From NCBI GenBank assembly GCA_947493035.1, contig CANLOW010000001.1:310001-374000 (forward strand): a DNA stretch of 64,000 nt, in the 5' to 3' direction. The stretch's first letter is position 1, and every line of letters starts with the position of its first letter. The translations under genes and the position numbers were made by a program. The DNA comes from an uncultured Aquimarina sp. (GTDB lineage Bacteria > Bacteroidota > Bacteroidia > Flavobacteriales > Flavobacteriaceae). A model generated the notes under the pieces. The model saw nothing but the letters and a program-made list of their open reading frames with translations. It was not told where the DNA came from and made no database searches. This document shows positions 45,077-53,097 of the stretch, in pieces.

Positions 45077-45613
45077 TTGTCTTTCTATCAAAAATTGGCC
45101 AAAGTAGGACAGCGATTTATTCCGAAGCATATACTATTCAAATACGCTTTTAATTGGTCTCCTATGTATCGTCGTACAACAGGGAAAGTGACGTTTGTTT
45201 CTAAAGATTTATTTAGAATGAATATTGAACTCCCCATCAGTTATAAAAATCGAAATTTTGTAGGAAGTATTTTTGGCGGTAGCCTACTTTCCTCTGTAGA
45301 TCCCATGCCAATGGTTCAACTTATAAATATTTTAGGGGATGATTATGTGGTTTGGGATAAAAGTGCCGAAATAAAATTTAAAAGGCCAGGAAAAGAAAAG
45401 CTATATGCTGAATTTAGGTATTCTCAAGAAGAAATTAATCGAATTAAAGAACAAGTAGCACAACACAATGAAATTGAAATCACAAAAATAACTCAGCTAA
45501 GCACTAAAGATAAAGAAGCGGTTGTCTGTGAAGTATCGAAGACGATTTATGTAGCTAAGAAAGCTTTTTACAAAAAGAAGTTAGCTAAGCGTAAGGCTAG
45601 CAAAAACCTATAA
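45077..45613 (+). CDS. DUF4442 hotdog-fold protein
   Basis: This protein of 178 residues has a DUF4442 pattern: FNWSPMYRRTTGKVTFVSKD, NRNFVGSIFGGSLLSSVDP and a basic C terminus. Relatives are hotdog-fold, thioesterase-like proteins, and the role is not established. The start is a TTG at 45077 preceding SFYQKLAKVGQRF, which matches the family N terminus; no in-frame ATG precedes it. The 93-base gap upstream carries TAGT/ACTA-rich low-complexity DNA and no clear promoter. Confidence 0.8.
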   Translation: MSFYQKLAKVGQRFIPKHILFKYAFNWSPMYRRTTGKVTFVSKDLFRMNIELPISYKNRNFVGSIFGGSLLSSVDPMPMVQLINILGDDYVVWDKSAEIKFKRPGKEKLYAEFRYSQEEINRIKEQVAQHNEIEITKITQLSTKDKEAVVCEVSKTIYVAKKAFYKKKLAKRKASKNL

Positions 45614-45647
45614 TAACTTTGAAAGGTTTTACAACAAATTACTTGTC

Positions 45648-45669
45648 ACCTCTGGCTCCGACCAGAGGT
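45648..45669. repeat. Hairpin in a convergent intergenic region
   Basis: The eight-base arms ACCTCTGG and CCAGAGGT enclose a six-base loop. It is GC-richer than its surroundings and lacks a T-run on either side. It lies 35 bases after the DUF4442 stop and may act as a weak terminator or be part of a repeat element. Confidence 0.45.
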
Positions 45670-45709
45670 CTCATTTAGAAGATCATTACCCCCTAAATGT
45701 TATAAAAAT

Positions 45710-45746
45710 AGTATGAGATTCCTTGTCAAGCAAGGAATCTCATACT
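45710..45746. repeat. Perfect 16-base inverted repeat in the same gap
   Basis: AGTATGAGATTCCTTG (45710-45725) and its exact complement (45731-45746) enclose TCAAG. It is a very stable hairpin without a T-run, between convergent genes. It could be a bidirectional terminator or mRNA stabiliser, or a dispersed repeat. Confidence 0.6.
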
Positions 45747-45816
45747 TCGGAGTAAAACATCAATAATTGAATTAAACTTCTGAACTACACTTATACTCTA
45801 CTAAACAAAAACAACC

Positions 45817-47019
45817 TCAACTAGTTATAGCCTTAGCTGCTAAAAAACCTCCTGTCCATGCATTTTGAAAATTAAAGCCTCCTGTAATGGCATCGATATT
45901 AAGACACTCCCCTACAACATAACAGTTTGGGAGCTTTTTACTTTCATAAGTTTTAAAATTCATTTCTTTTAAATCAACTCCTCCTGCAGTTACAAATTCA
46001 TCTTTAAAAGTACTTTTCCCTTCTATTTCGTATTCAGATTGAGTTATATTTTTGATCAACAGGTTCCAATCCTTTTTATTAAGATCACACCAACGCTTTG
46101 TACTTCCTTGTAAACTGACCTCAACCAAGCGTTTCCACATGCGTTTTGGCAGCTGAAAACTAGGTGTATTTGTAACCAAACTTTTACTCGTCTTGTATTC
46201 TTGCAAGGTTTCTAATACTTCTTCTTGAGAAAAATGTTTTGTCCAGTTAATGGCTAACGTAAAACGATAGTTTAATTGCTCTAAATCTCTTGCTCCCCAA
46301 GCTGATAATTTTAAAATCGCTGGCCCACTAAATCCCCAATGTGTGATCAATACAGGGCCTTCCGATTTTAGCTTTGTCGATCGAATAGATACAGAAGCAT
46401 TGACGACTACCCCTGGTAAATCTTTAATCGTTTCTGACTTACAATTAAAGGTAAACAATGACGGTACAGGAGCGATTACATTTAGTCCTAACTCCTTAAA
46501 ATGTTCCCACATTTGCGATTGGCTTCCCGTAGCAACTACTAACTTTTGTGCTATAAACTGATCTGTTTTTGAATCTATTTGCCAGTGATCGCCTTTAAAT
46601 TCGAAGCTTTTAACTGCTTGTCTTATTTTAACTTCAATCTTATATTTTTCTATTTCCGAAAGGAAACAATCGATAATACTTTCCGAAGTATTTGAAACAG
46701 GAAATACCCTTCCGTCTTCCTCTATTTTTAAAGGTACTCCTCGGTCTTCAAACCATTCCATAACGTCTCCTGTCATAAAATGATGAAACGGCCCTTTTAG
46801 TTCTTTTTGCCCTCTAGGATAATTCTTTGTTAATTCATTCGGGATAAATTCAGCATGCGTAACATTACATCTTCCTCCTCCTGAAATTCGTACTTTCTGT
46901 AATACTTTCGAAGATTGTTCTAAGATTAAAATACGTAAATCGGGATTCAACACCGCACAATTGATAGCTGTAAAAAAACCTGAGGCTCCTCCTCCTATTA
47001 CGACCACATCATATTTCAT
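45817..47019 (-). CDS. BaiN/HI0933-like FAD-dependent oxidoreductase
   Basis: This protein of 400 residues has a Rossmann FAD motif (VVVIGGGASGFFTAIN, 5-20), the family signature VRISGGGRCNVTHAEF and a C-terminal FAD-binding stretch (GGVDLKEMNF, NCYVVGECLNIDAITGGFNFQNAWTGG in two parts). The family is widespread and mostly uncharacterised; BaiN, a bile-acid reductase, is one member, so the substrate is not inferred. Its start lies 4 bases after the trmN6-like gene stops, so the two are co-transcribed. Confidence 0.9.
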   Translation of the reverse strand: MKYDVVVIGGGASGFFTAINCAVLNPDLRILILEQSSKVLQKVRISGGGRCNVTHAEFIPNELTKNYPRGQKELKGPFHHFMTGDVMEWFEDRGVPLKIEEDGRVFPVSNTSESIIDCFLSEIEKYKIEVKIRQAVKSFEFKGDHWQIDSKTDQFIAQKLVVATGSQSQMWEHFKELGLNVIAPVPSLFTFNCKSETIKDLPGVVVNASVSIRSTKLKSEGPVLITHWGFSGPAILKLSAWGARDLEQLNYRFTLAINWTKHFSQEEVLETLQEYKTSKSLVTNTPSFQLPKRMWKRLVEVSLQGSTKRWCDLNKKDWNLLIKNITQSEYEIEGKSTFKDEFVTAGGVDLKEMNFKTYESKKLPNCYVVGECLNIDAITGGFNFQNAWTGGFLAAKAITS

Positions 47020-47023
47020 TCAA

Positions 47024-47740
47024 CTACATTTTTAAATAAAAATCCTTTACTAAATCCATATAGTCCGACGTGTATTGATGACGCTCTATTTCGATCACCA
47101 ATTCACTTAGCTTTATTTCTTCAACAGCTTCGTGCTGAAATTGCAATAAGCTTCTTTTTATAGAGGCTCCCTTGTGCCCTTTTACATGGGTAATACTAAT
47201 AGGAAATAACCGTACCTCAACTGCAATATCTAAAAAACGATCTTCTTGCTCGTAGGGAATGACTACAGCGAAAGTACCTTCTTTTGCCAATAGCTGTTTG
47301 GCACCATATAACAGATGCTCGAAGGGTAACGCATCTTCGAATCTTGCTAAATTTTTAGCATCGTCTGCTGTTTTTTGAGTCGCGAGATGATAGGGAGGGT
47401 TGCTGATAATTAAATCGTATTCCTCTTCAACTTCCTGAAAATATTCTTGAAATGATGCATGAAAACAGAATAAACGATCTCCCCAGGGACTGTTTTCAAA
47501 ATTTTCTACCGTTTGCTCGAAAGCGTCAGCATCTATTTCAATGGCTTCGATATGTGCTTCAGGAAATCGCTGTGCCATCATTAAACTAATTACCCCTGTT
47601 CCTGCACCAATATCCAGCACACTGTACGTTTCTGTAGTAGGCTGGATCCAAGCTCCTAACAACACTCCATCAGTTCCTACTTTCATTGCACATCGCTCTT
47701 GCGCTACTTCAAATTGCTTGAATTTAAACACATCTGCCAT
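47024..47740 (-). CDS. tRNA1(Val) adenine-37 N6-methyltransferase TrmN6-like
   Basis: This protein of 238 residues begins at MADVFKFKQFEVAQERCAMK. A start 18 codons upstream exists, but those residues do not look conserved. SAM motif I (VLDIGAGTGVISLMMAQRF) and catalytic motif IV (LIISNPPYH) are present. The NPPY motif marks amino-group methyltransferases, and the N terminus with KVGTDGVLLGAW matches TrmN6/YfiC, which methylates A37 of tRNA1(Val) in E. coli. It is divergent from the cytochrome peroxidase gene and co-transcribed with the flavoprotein gene. Confidence 0.88.
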   Translation of the reverse strand: MADVFKFKQFEVAQERCAMKVGTDGVLLGAWIQPTTETYSVLDIGAGTGVISLMMAQRFPEAHIEAIEIDADAFEQTVENFENSPWGDRLFCFHASFQEYFQEVEEEYDLIISNPPYHLATQKTADDAKNLARFEDALPFEHLLYGAKQLLAKEGTFAVVIPYEQEDRFLDIAVEVRLFPISITHVKGHKGASIKRSLLQFQHEAVEEIKLSELVIEIERHQYTSDYMDLVKDFYLKM

Positions 47741-47802
47741 AAAATCTATAGTAATTCTATATAATATCCTACAAATATCCGAATATAAAAACATCCAATC
47801 CT

Positions 47803-47810
47803 TAGTTTTG
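47803..47810 (+). promoter_or_regulatory. -7 box directly before the cytochrome-c peroxidase gene
   Basis: TAGTTTTG is a full match to TAnnTTTG and ends 4 bases before the ATG at 47815, the same spacing as at rlmB. No -33 TTG is seen at 19 bases. If used, it would give a leaderless transcript. Confidence 0.4.
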
Positions 47811-47814
47811 TATT

Positions 47815-48981
47815 ATGAATGTTCGCTTATTGCTTTATTTGTTATTGATTGTTTGTACTGCCTGTAAAAAGATGGTCGATTACACCACCATCGCTAAAGT
47901 TGACGAGCCTTCTTTTAGTTTTAGCGCCTTGCCTTCACAGATAAACGCTCCTTCGGATAATACGCTTAGTCAAGAAAAAATAGTATTAGGAAAACTGCTT
48001 TTCTTTGATCCTATTTTATCAGGAAATAAAGATGTTGCTTGTGCTACCTGTCACCACCCTTCTCATGGTTATGCTGAGTTTAGGGATTTGTCTATTGGTG
48101 TAAATGGTATTGGATTTGGTGCCAACAGAAAATTCAATAGCCCGAATACGATTCCTATAGTTAAAAGAAATGCCCATACCGTTTTGAATACAGCCTTTAA
48201 TGGGATGATTGACAGTGTTACCTCGAACCCCAAAAAGGCCGCTATGTTTTGGGATAATAGAGTCAGCAGCTTAGAAGCACAAGCGCTGGAACCTATTAAA
48301 GCATTAGAGGAAATGCGTGGCACCAAAATTTCTAAAGTTGATATTTTGGATACCATCATTCAGCGTTTAAAAAACAATAAGCGCTATGTTGAATTGTTCA
48401 CAAATGCTTTCCCTAATAAATCTTCGATTACTACATCGACTTTAAGCAAAGCTATTGCTAGTTTCGAACGTAGTTTGACAACCCCTAATACTCGATTTGA
48501 CCAATACCTAAACGGTGACCTCAACGCGTTGTCTTCTTCTGAAAAGGAAGGATTTGAAACTTTCAAACGTGTGGGCTGTGCCGAATGCCATAAAGGACCT
48601 ATGTTTTCCGATTATAAACTGCATGTTTTGACTGTTCCTGAAAACAAAAAATTGTCTTTTGCAGATTCTGCCTTAGGGGATTTTAAATTTAGAACTCCTA
48701 CACTTCGCAACTTACGTCTTACAGCTCCTTATATGCATAATGGTACTTTAAATAACTTACAGGAGGTGGTAGAATTTTATGAGGGGATTGCTGGAAACAA
48801 ATCTAGGAACCCTAATGTAACTGCAAAAAAAACAGATCCATTAATTAGGAAAATGAGGTTGAAAACTAAAGACATTCATCCTATAGTTTCATTTTTAAAT
48901 AGCTTGAGCAGTAATGATTTTGACAAAAAAATCCCACAACAAGTACCTAGTGGTCTCTCTGTGGGAGGGGATATATATTAA
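47815..48981 (+). CDS. Di-haem cytochrome-c peroxidase (MauG/CcpA family)
   Basis: This protein of 388 residues is probably a lipoprotein (CTAC, Cys17). Two haem c motifs are visible: CATCH (Cys76, Cys79, His80) and CAECH (Cys255, Cys258, His259). Family blocks include KLLFFDPILSGNKDVACATC, ALEPIKALEEMRG, FRTPTLRNLRLTAPYMHNG and NLQEVVEFYEG. It reduces hydrogen peroxide with electrons from periplasmic cytochromes or oxidises another substrate. The peptide FRTPTLRN carries the conserved Arg-Thr-Pro region. It has its own -7-like box at the start. Confidence 0.92.
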   Translation: MNVRLLLYLLLIVCTACKKMVDYTTIAKVDEPSFSFSALPSQINAPSDNTLSQEKIVLGKLLFFDPILSGNKDVACATCHHPSHGYAEFRDLSIGVNGIGFGANRKFNSPNTIPIVKRNAHTVLNTAFNGMIDSVTSNPKKAAMFWDNRVSSLEAQALEPIKALEEMRGTKISKVDILDTIIQRLKNNKRYVELFTNAFPNKSSITTSTLSKAIASFERSLTTPNTRFDQYLNGDLNALSSSEKEGFETFKRVGCAECHKGPMFSDYKLHVLTVPENKKLSFADSALGDFKFRTPTLRNLRLTAPYMHNGTLNNLQEVVEFYEGIAGNKSRNPNVTAKKTDPLIRKMRLKTKDIHPIVSFLNSLSSNDFDKKIPQQVPSGLSVGGDIY

Positions 48982-49042
48982 GTATAAGTTAATATCTTTT
49001 TAACTTTCAAACACAAAATCCTCAGATCGATTAAAGATATGC

Positions 49043-49324
49043 TTACTTTCTTGGTTTTTTCTGCATTTTCATTACAGCATGTACAAAGACTCTATCTCCT
49101 TCTATTGTATAATGAATTCCATATGGAAAACGTTCTGTAAAAACAATACGTATGTTTTTATAACGTACTTGGAATAACGCAGGTGTTTCGGTAATAATAC
49201 TTATTGCTTTATCTATTTCCGCATATAATTCTGAAGCTAAACCTATCTTCTGTTCCTCATACCACTCAAGAGCATCATTAATATCAATCTCAGCTCCTGC
49301 CTTGATCGATATATTATAGGCCAT
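49043..49324 (-). CDS. ParE/RelE-family toxin
   Basis: This protein of 93 residues has the compact ParE-like pattern: INDALEWYEEQKIGLASELY, then EIDKAISIITETPALFQV, RIVFTERFPYGIHYTIEG and a C-terminal VFVHAVMKMQKKP. The conserved arginines and the FPY block correspond to the family. Its start overlaps the antitoxin end by 11 bases, the usual coupling. It could target gyrase or ribosome-bound mRNA, depending on subfamily; this cannot be decided here. Confidence 0.85.
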   Translation of the reverse strand: MAYNISIKAGAEIDINDALEWYEEQKIGLASELYAEIDKAISIITETPALFQVRYKNIRIVFTERFPYGIHYTIEGDRVFVHAVMKMQKKPRK

Positions 49325-49568
49325 ACTTCGACTGTAAATCAGACCTTACATCACCCCAACTTCTACCACTATCTGGATTTGCAGCATGGTCTGCTAGTCG
49401 CTGATCTAGAATTAATTTATGTTCCTCTGAAATTTCATAAGACGATTCCTTGACCTTACGCATCGATTTAATCATATGTTTTACTGCCTCAATAAAAGCA
49501 GGGTCTTTAGATTCCGTTAATGCTGTATGGATCCATTGGATTTCTGCTTGTATATCCATAACTCTCAA
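49314..49568 (-). CDS. Addiction-module antitoxin, partner of the ParE-like toxin
   Basis: This protein of 84 residues (81 if the Met at residue 4 is used) is an unstable-antitoxin type with a short helix followed by a tail, EISEEHKLILDQRLADHAAN, SGRSWGDVRSDLQSKYGL. The tail matches the addiction-module protein family that pairs with ParE/RelE toxins. It is the first gene of the pair and probably autoregulates it, though no operator was recognised. Confidence 0.85.
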   Translation of the reverse strand: MRVMDIQAEIQWIHTALTESKDPAFIEAVKHMIKSMRKVKESSYEISEEHKLILDQRLADHAANPDSGRSWGDVRSDLQSKYGL

Positions 49569-49626
49569 GTTTACATTTATAACAAAGATAAATCATAATA
49601 ATTTACTTTGTGATAACCCAAATGAA

Positions 49627-50106
49627 CTACAACAAAGTAATCTTATCCAACGCTCCTGTTATTTTAGCTAACACCTCATCTTTTCCTTCGATATCATGAC
49701 GCTGCTTTAAATATGCTGGATCATTGTAAGCTATATATACTTGATCTTTTTCTTGGTATACGATTATCTTTTGAGGTAAGTCTATAGCTAAGGTTGGGCT
49801 TACTTGCATTAGTGGGGTTCCCAAATTTGGATTTCCGAAGACCAATAATTTTGTTGGTCTTAACTCTAAATCTTTTGAAGCTGCGTTTTTCCTATGATCT
49901 AGCTCTAGAATAATCTTAAGGTTTGGATTATTTTCTATGCGATCACGAATCGTTGCATAGGTAGTTTCAAAATCTAGATTACTTTCTTTAACGATTAACC
50001 CTGTTGGTTCCATACTATGTTGTTGCTTATTGCAAGTACATGAAGTAACCAATAACAACACTATAAAAGAAAATATAATAGGTCTAGTTAGTTTCATGAA
50101 ATGCAT
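49627..50106 (-). CDS. DUF302 lipoprotein
   Basis: This protein of 159 residues has a lipobox (LLVTSC, Cys23; Cys20 if Met4 is the start). DUF302 features are GLIVKESNLDFETTYATI, LKIILELDHRKNAAS and RPTKLLVFGNPNLGTPLMQ, followed by a final region with AIDLPQKIIVYQE. The family is periplasmic and poorly understood. It is separated from the antitoxin gene by 59 bases. Confidence 0.88.
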   Translation of the reverse strand: MHFMKLTRPIIFSFIVLLLVTSCTCNKQQHSMEPTGLIVKESNLDFETTYATIRDRIENNPNLKIILELDHRKNAASKDLELRPTKLLVFGNPNLGTPLMQVSPTLAIDLPQKIIVYQEKDQVYIAYNDPAYLKQRHDIEGKDEVLAKITGALDKITLL

Positions 50107-50185
50107 TTCTATTTATAGTCGATTTATTTTTTATCCCTTTCAATTTATAAAAAATACTTTGTTAACCATGTCTAATTCCAAAGCT

Positions 50186-50533
50186 TTAAATAACATCTAT
50201 AACCTTTTCTAATAGATAATGACTTACCCCAACAACAAAAGTTAAAGCTACAACAGTACAGAAACGAATAAGCGTCCTTTTAGGATTATTTTTCAGTTTT
50301 CCTTCAAGGTAAAAAATATCAATAATAATGTATAAGAACGCTACGATGGCTCCAACTATTGAACCTACATACAGTATAATATAATAATGCATCCAATCTA
50401 AGACTTCCTCCAATCGTGATGTAGATTCTGGTTTAGGACCGATAACAATTCTCATGTATAAAATAGCCAATATCATAGATACTTGTGACCATATGAAATA
50501 CTTGAGAATTCGATTTAAAACACTCATGGACAA
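50186..50533 (-). CDS. Small hypothetical membrane protein
   Basis: This protein of 115 residues has three predicted transmembrane helices: about 8-28 (YFIWSQVSMILAILYMRIV), 48-74 (YYIILYVGSIVGAIVAFLYI) and 90-113. No family is recognised. The gene lies between the NYN gene and the DUF302 lipoprotein gene and is not obviously in an operon. Confidence 0.65.
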   Translation of the reverse strand: MSMSVLNRILKYFIWSQVSMILAILYMRIVIGPKPESTSRLEEVLDWMHYYIILYVGSIVGAIVAFLYIIIDIFYLEGKLKNNPKRTLIRFCTVVALTFVVGVSHYLLEKVIDVI

Positions 50534-50602
50534 AACTTTATCTAGAACGACAACACTTAACTAGATTCCACATCAGTGGCCTATATTTAAATTAAAAAAG
50601 TA

Positions 50603-51355
50603 CTATTTTTTGACAAATACCTTTTCCTTCTTCTTAACGTAAATAAGTTTACCTTTCCCTTTATTATTTTCTCTACGCTCTACTTCAAAGTTTCCTGTAG
50701 AGCTAATAAGCGGCGTTAATTTTTCAAAGCCGTAATTTCTAGAATCGAAATTAGGCTGTTTCTTTTGTAATAAACTACCTACATCACCTAAAAAAGCCCA
50801 ACCGTCTTCATCAGACAAATCGGATATCGTTGAGGCAATCAGTTTTATTTCTTTAGTCGTTATCTTATCAAAAGTTTCTTCAGACTCTTTTGTTACAGAA
50901 GTTTCATTCTCTTTTCGTCCAGATTGCTTTCGAATAATTTCGATATATATAAACTTATCGCAGGCTACAATAAAAGGAGTTGGTGTTTTCTTTTCCCCAA
51001 TACCTATTACTTGCATTCCTGCCTCTCGTAATCGTGTTGCTAATCTCGTAAAATCACTATCACTAGATACCAAACAGAATCCATCCACTTTTTGAGAATA
51101 TAGAATATCCATCGCATCTATAATCATTGCTGAATCGGTAGCGTTCTTACCTGTAGTATATCCGTATTGTTGAATTGGAGTTATGGCATTTTCTAGCAGT
51201 ACATTTTTCCACTTGGATAAATGAGGTTTAGTCCAATCACCATAAATTCTTTTAATGGTCGGATTACCATACTTGGCGACTTCTTCCATCATTTCTTTTA
51301 CGTGAGCCGATGGAATATTATCTCCGTCAATAAGTACAGCTAAGTTTATGTTCAT
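50603..51355 (-). CDS. NYN-domain ribonuclease-like protein with C-terminal OST-HTH/LOTUS domain
   Basis: This protein of 250 residues has an N-terminal NYN (PIN-like) domain with acidic residues Asp10 and Asp12 (LAVLIDGDN), Asp74 and Asp80 (NATDSAMIIDAMD), and Asp99 and Asp101 (LVSSDSDF), which form the metal site of an RNase. A charged linker (about 140-165) leads to an OST-HTH/LOTUS-like RNA-binding domain (about 165-240, DEDGWAFLGDVGSLLQKKQP). The combination is known in bacterial NYN proteins and in animal MARF1-like proteins. The RNA target is unknown. A seven-base inverted repeat overlaps the start codon (51355-51378). Confidence 0.88.
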   Translation of the reverse strand: MNINLAVLIDGDNIPSAHVKEMMEEVAKYGNPTIKRIYGDWTKPHLSKWKNVLLENAITPIQQYGYTTGKNATDSAMIIDAMDILYSQKVDGFCLVSSDSDFTRLATRLREAGMQVIGIGEKKTPTPFIVACDKFIYIEIIRKQSGRKENETSVTKESEETFDKITTKEIKLIASTISDLSDEDGWAFLGDVGSLLQKKQPNFDSRNYGFEKLTPLISSTGNFEVERRENNKGKGKLIYVKKKEKVFVKK

Positions 51356-51378
51356 GATACTGATTTATAATAGTATCA
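51355..51378. repeat. Inverted repeat overlapping the NYN gene start
   Basis: TGATACT (51355-51361) and AGTATCA (51372-51378) are perfect seven-base arms around ten bases. The repeat overlaps the start codon of the NYN gene, so it could be an operator or a hairpin that hides the start. Chance is also possible. Confidence 0.3.
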
Positions 51379-51390
51379 ATTTAACCATAC

Positions 51391-52209
51391 TTATTTGATT
51401 CTTGCTAAAGTATCTGTTATTTCTTTTTGGTTAATTGGATTAACCCTTTTCAAAATAAAATTCCCAAAAGCATCGAAAAAACCCTTACCTGATAACGCTC
51501 CTGCTTTAATATCAAACTGGCCGTTAGCTAATTTAGAAGCAGATCCTAACAAAGAAGATTCACTAAAAATATCAAAACCTGTAAGGCTTTTCTTGAAATC
51601 ATATCTCCTTCCTAAAAATTCGAATACATAGTCACTTTTACCCTCAGAAGCAATTTCAACTACTTCTTTTTCTTTATTTACCTCAGCACGCTCTTGTGCC
51701 TCCTCTGCTTCTAATTGCCTCTTAGCTTCTGCTATAATTTCTGCTGTAGTCTTTCCATTATTTTCATTTTCAACCCGATAAGATGAGCCACCTACATATT
51801 TATGATTTTGAATATAAGGGTCTTCAAATGCTCCTCGAAAAGCTTCATAGTATGCTTTCAGAAAATCTTTCTCACCACTCTCACCTTCAATGGTAGTATG
51901 TACTGTTTTACCGTAACAATCTTTTAATGATAAACTTATAAAAGTCCTTAGAAACCCCTTTTTATTAGTTAAAACTTTTAATGCTTTGCATGGCTCAAAA
52001 CCTACCGGAGGAGTATCCCCTTCAATCATACTTTCAAAATCAAACTTCTTGAAAGTAGAAGCTACTAATTGGTTCAAATTATACTGACCCGCTTCTTTTT
52101 GCATAGTAAATTGAGCTGGCACTACGATATATTTATATTCTGATAGTTTTTGAGCAGTCGCAACAAACGAAGCTGAAAATACTACTATAGCTATAATTAG
52201 GTTTTTCAT
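51391..52209 (-). CDS. Secreted hypothetical protein
   Basis: This protein of 272 residues has a signal peptide (1-19, VATAQ). The segments KLSEYKYIVVPAQFTMQKEA, KALKVLTNKKGFLRTFISLS and LKAYYEAFRGAFEDPYI recur in unnamed Flavobacteriaceae proteins. A charged coiled-coil-like stretch lies at about 160-190 (EAKRQLEAEEAQERAEV), followed by FGNFILKRVNPINQK. No catalytic motif is visible. It precedes the NYN gene by 36 bases on the same strand and so may be co-transcribed with it. Confidence 0.75.
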   Translation of the reverse strand: MKNLIIAIVVFSASFVATAQKLSEYKYIVVPAQFTMQKEAGQYNLNQLVASTFKKFDFESMIEGDTPPVGFEPCKALKVLTNKKGFLRTFISLSLKDCYGKTVHTTIEGESGEKDFLKAYYEAFRGAFEDPYIQNHKYVGGSSYRVENENNGKTTAEIIAEAKRQLEAEEAQERAEVNKEKEVVEIASEGKSDYVFEFLGRRYDFKKSLTGFDIFSESSLLGSASKLANGQFDIKAGALSGKGFFDAFGNFILKRVNPINQKEITDTLARIK

Positions 52210-52250
52210 TCTTAACTTTTAGAGTTGAAATATAGTTTAAAACATTAATA

Positions 52251-53096
52251 TTAGACAACATTCTCTAATTCAAATATGGTAATCTCTGGCCTTACATTAA
52301 AACGAACTTGCCATAAATGACCCAAAGCTCGATTGATATATAAGGTCTTATCCCAACCCAGTGAAATCTCTCCCGCATTATACTTTTTATTCTTTACAGG
52401 TAACATTGGCGGTGGCAAAAAGGGTGGCTTGCATTGACCTCCATGTGTGTGTCCTGACAGAATCCAACCTTTAAAGTGCTCCCAAATGGGTAAATCGCAA
52501 ACATCGGGATTATGGCACAAAGCAATGGTTGGCTTAGAAATATCATAATATGACAATGCCTTATCTGGATCAAAATTCGTACCCCAATAATCGTCAAAAC
52601 CGATAATTTTTAGGCCATCAATCTCATCCGCTTCATTTCGCAATACTTTTATACCATGAATTTCTAACAAATTAGTAATGGTTGTGGCTACTTTAGGTTC
52701 TTTCCAATCTTTCCCATAATCATGATTCCCTAAAATAGCATAAGTCCCTAGCTTTCCTTTTACAGCACTTTTTAAAACCTCTGCTAGTTGCTTGAATTGA
52801 GTTTCATCTTCATAACTTACATAATCCCCCGTATAGACTACAATATCTGGATATCTAAGTTGTGCTTTCTTAAATGATTCTATAAGATAGTTGTAATCGA
52901 ATCTATTGCCTACATGAATATCACTAATCTGCATGACCGTTTTGCCTAACAGCTTTGAAGGCAGGTTTTCTAATTGCATTTTTCGTTTTACAAACTCTAC
53001 CCAAAAAGGCTCTATTTGCCAAGTATATAAGCCTGTAAGAATCGAAGAACCCAAAATCCCTAACCCTGTTTTTCGAATAAAACTTCTTCGCTTCAA
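52251..53096 (-). CDS. Metallophosphoesterase with twin-arginine-like signal
   Basis: This protein of 281 residues has an N-terminal RRSFIRKTGLGILGSS stretch (a Tat-like or membrane anchor). The calcineurin-type metal site is intact: Asp59 and His61 (DIHVG), Asp91 (YTGDYV), Asn124 and His125 (GNHDY), His195 (LCHNP), and His216 and His218 (SGHTHGG). The YkuE/YaeI type (UDP-diacylglucosamine diphosphatase-like phosphoesterases) is closest by length and signal. The substrate is unknown. Its start lies 2 bases after the deacetylase-like gene stops, so the two form an operon. Confidence 0.88.
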   Translation of the reverse strand: MKRRSFIRKTGLGILGSSILTGLYTWQIEPFWVEFVKRKMQLENLPSKLLGKTVMQISDIHVGNRFDYNYLIESFKKAQLRYPDIVVYTGDYVSYEDETQFKQLAEVLKSAVKGKLGTYAILGNHDYGKDWKEPKVATTITNLLEIHGIKVLRNEADEIDGLKIIGFDDYWGTNFDPDKALSYYDISKPTIALCHNPDVCDLPIWEHFKGWILSGHTHGGQCKPPFLPPPMLPVKNKKYNAGEISLGWDKTLYINRALGHLWQVRFNVRPEITIFELENVV

Positions 53097-53097
53097 A

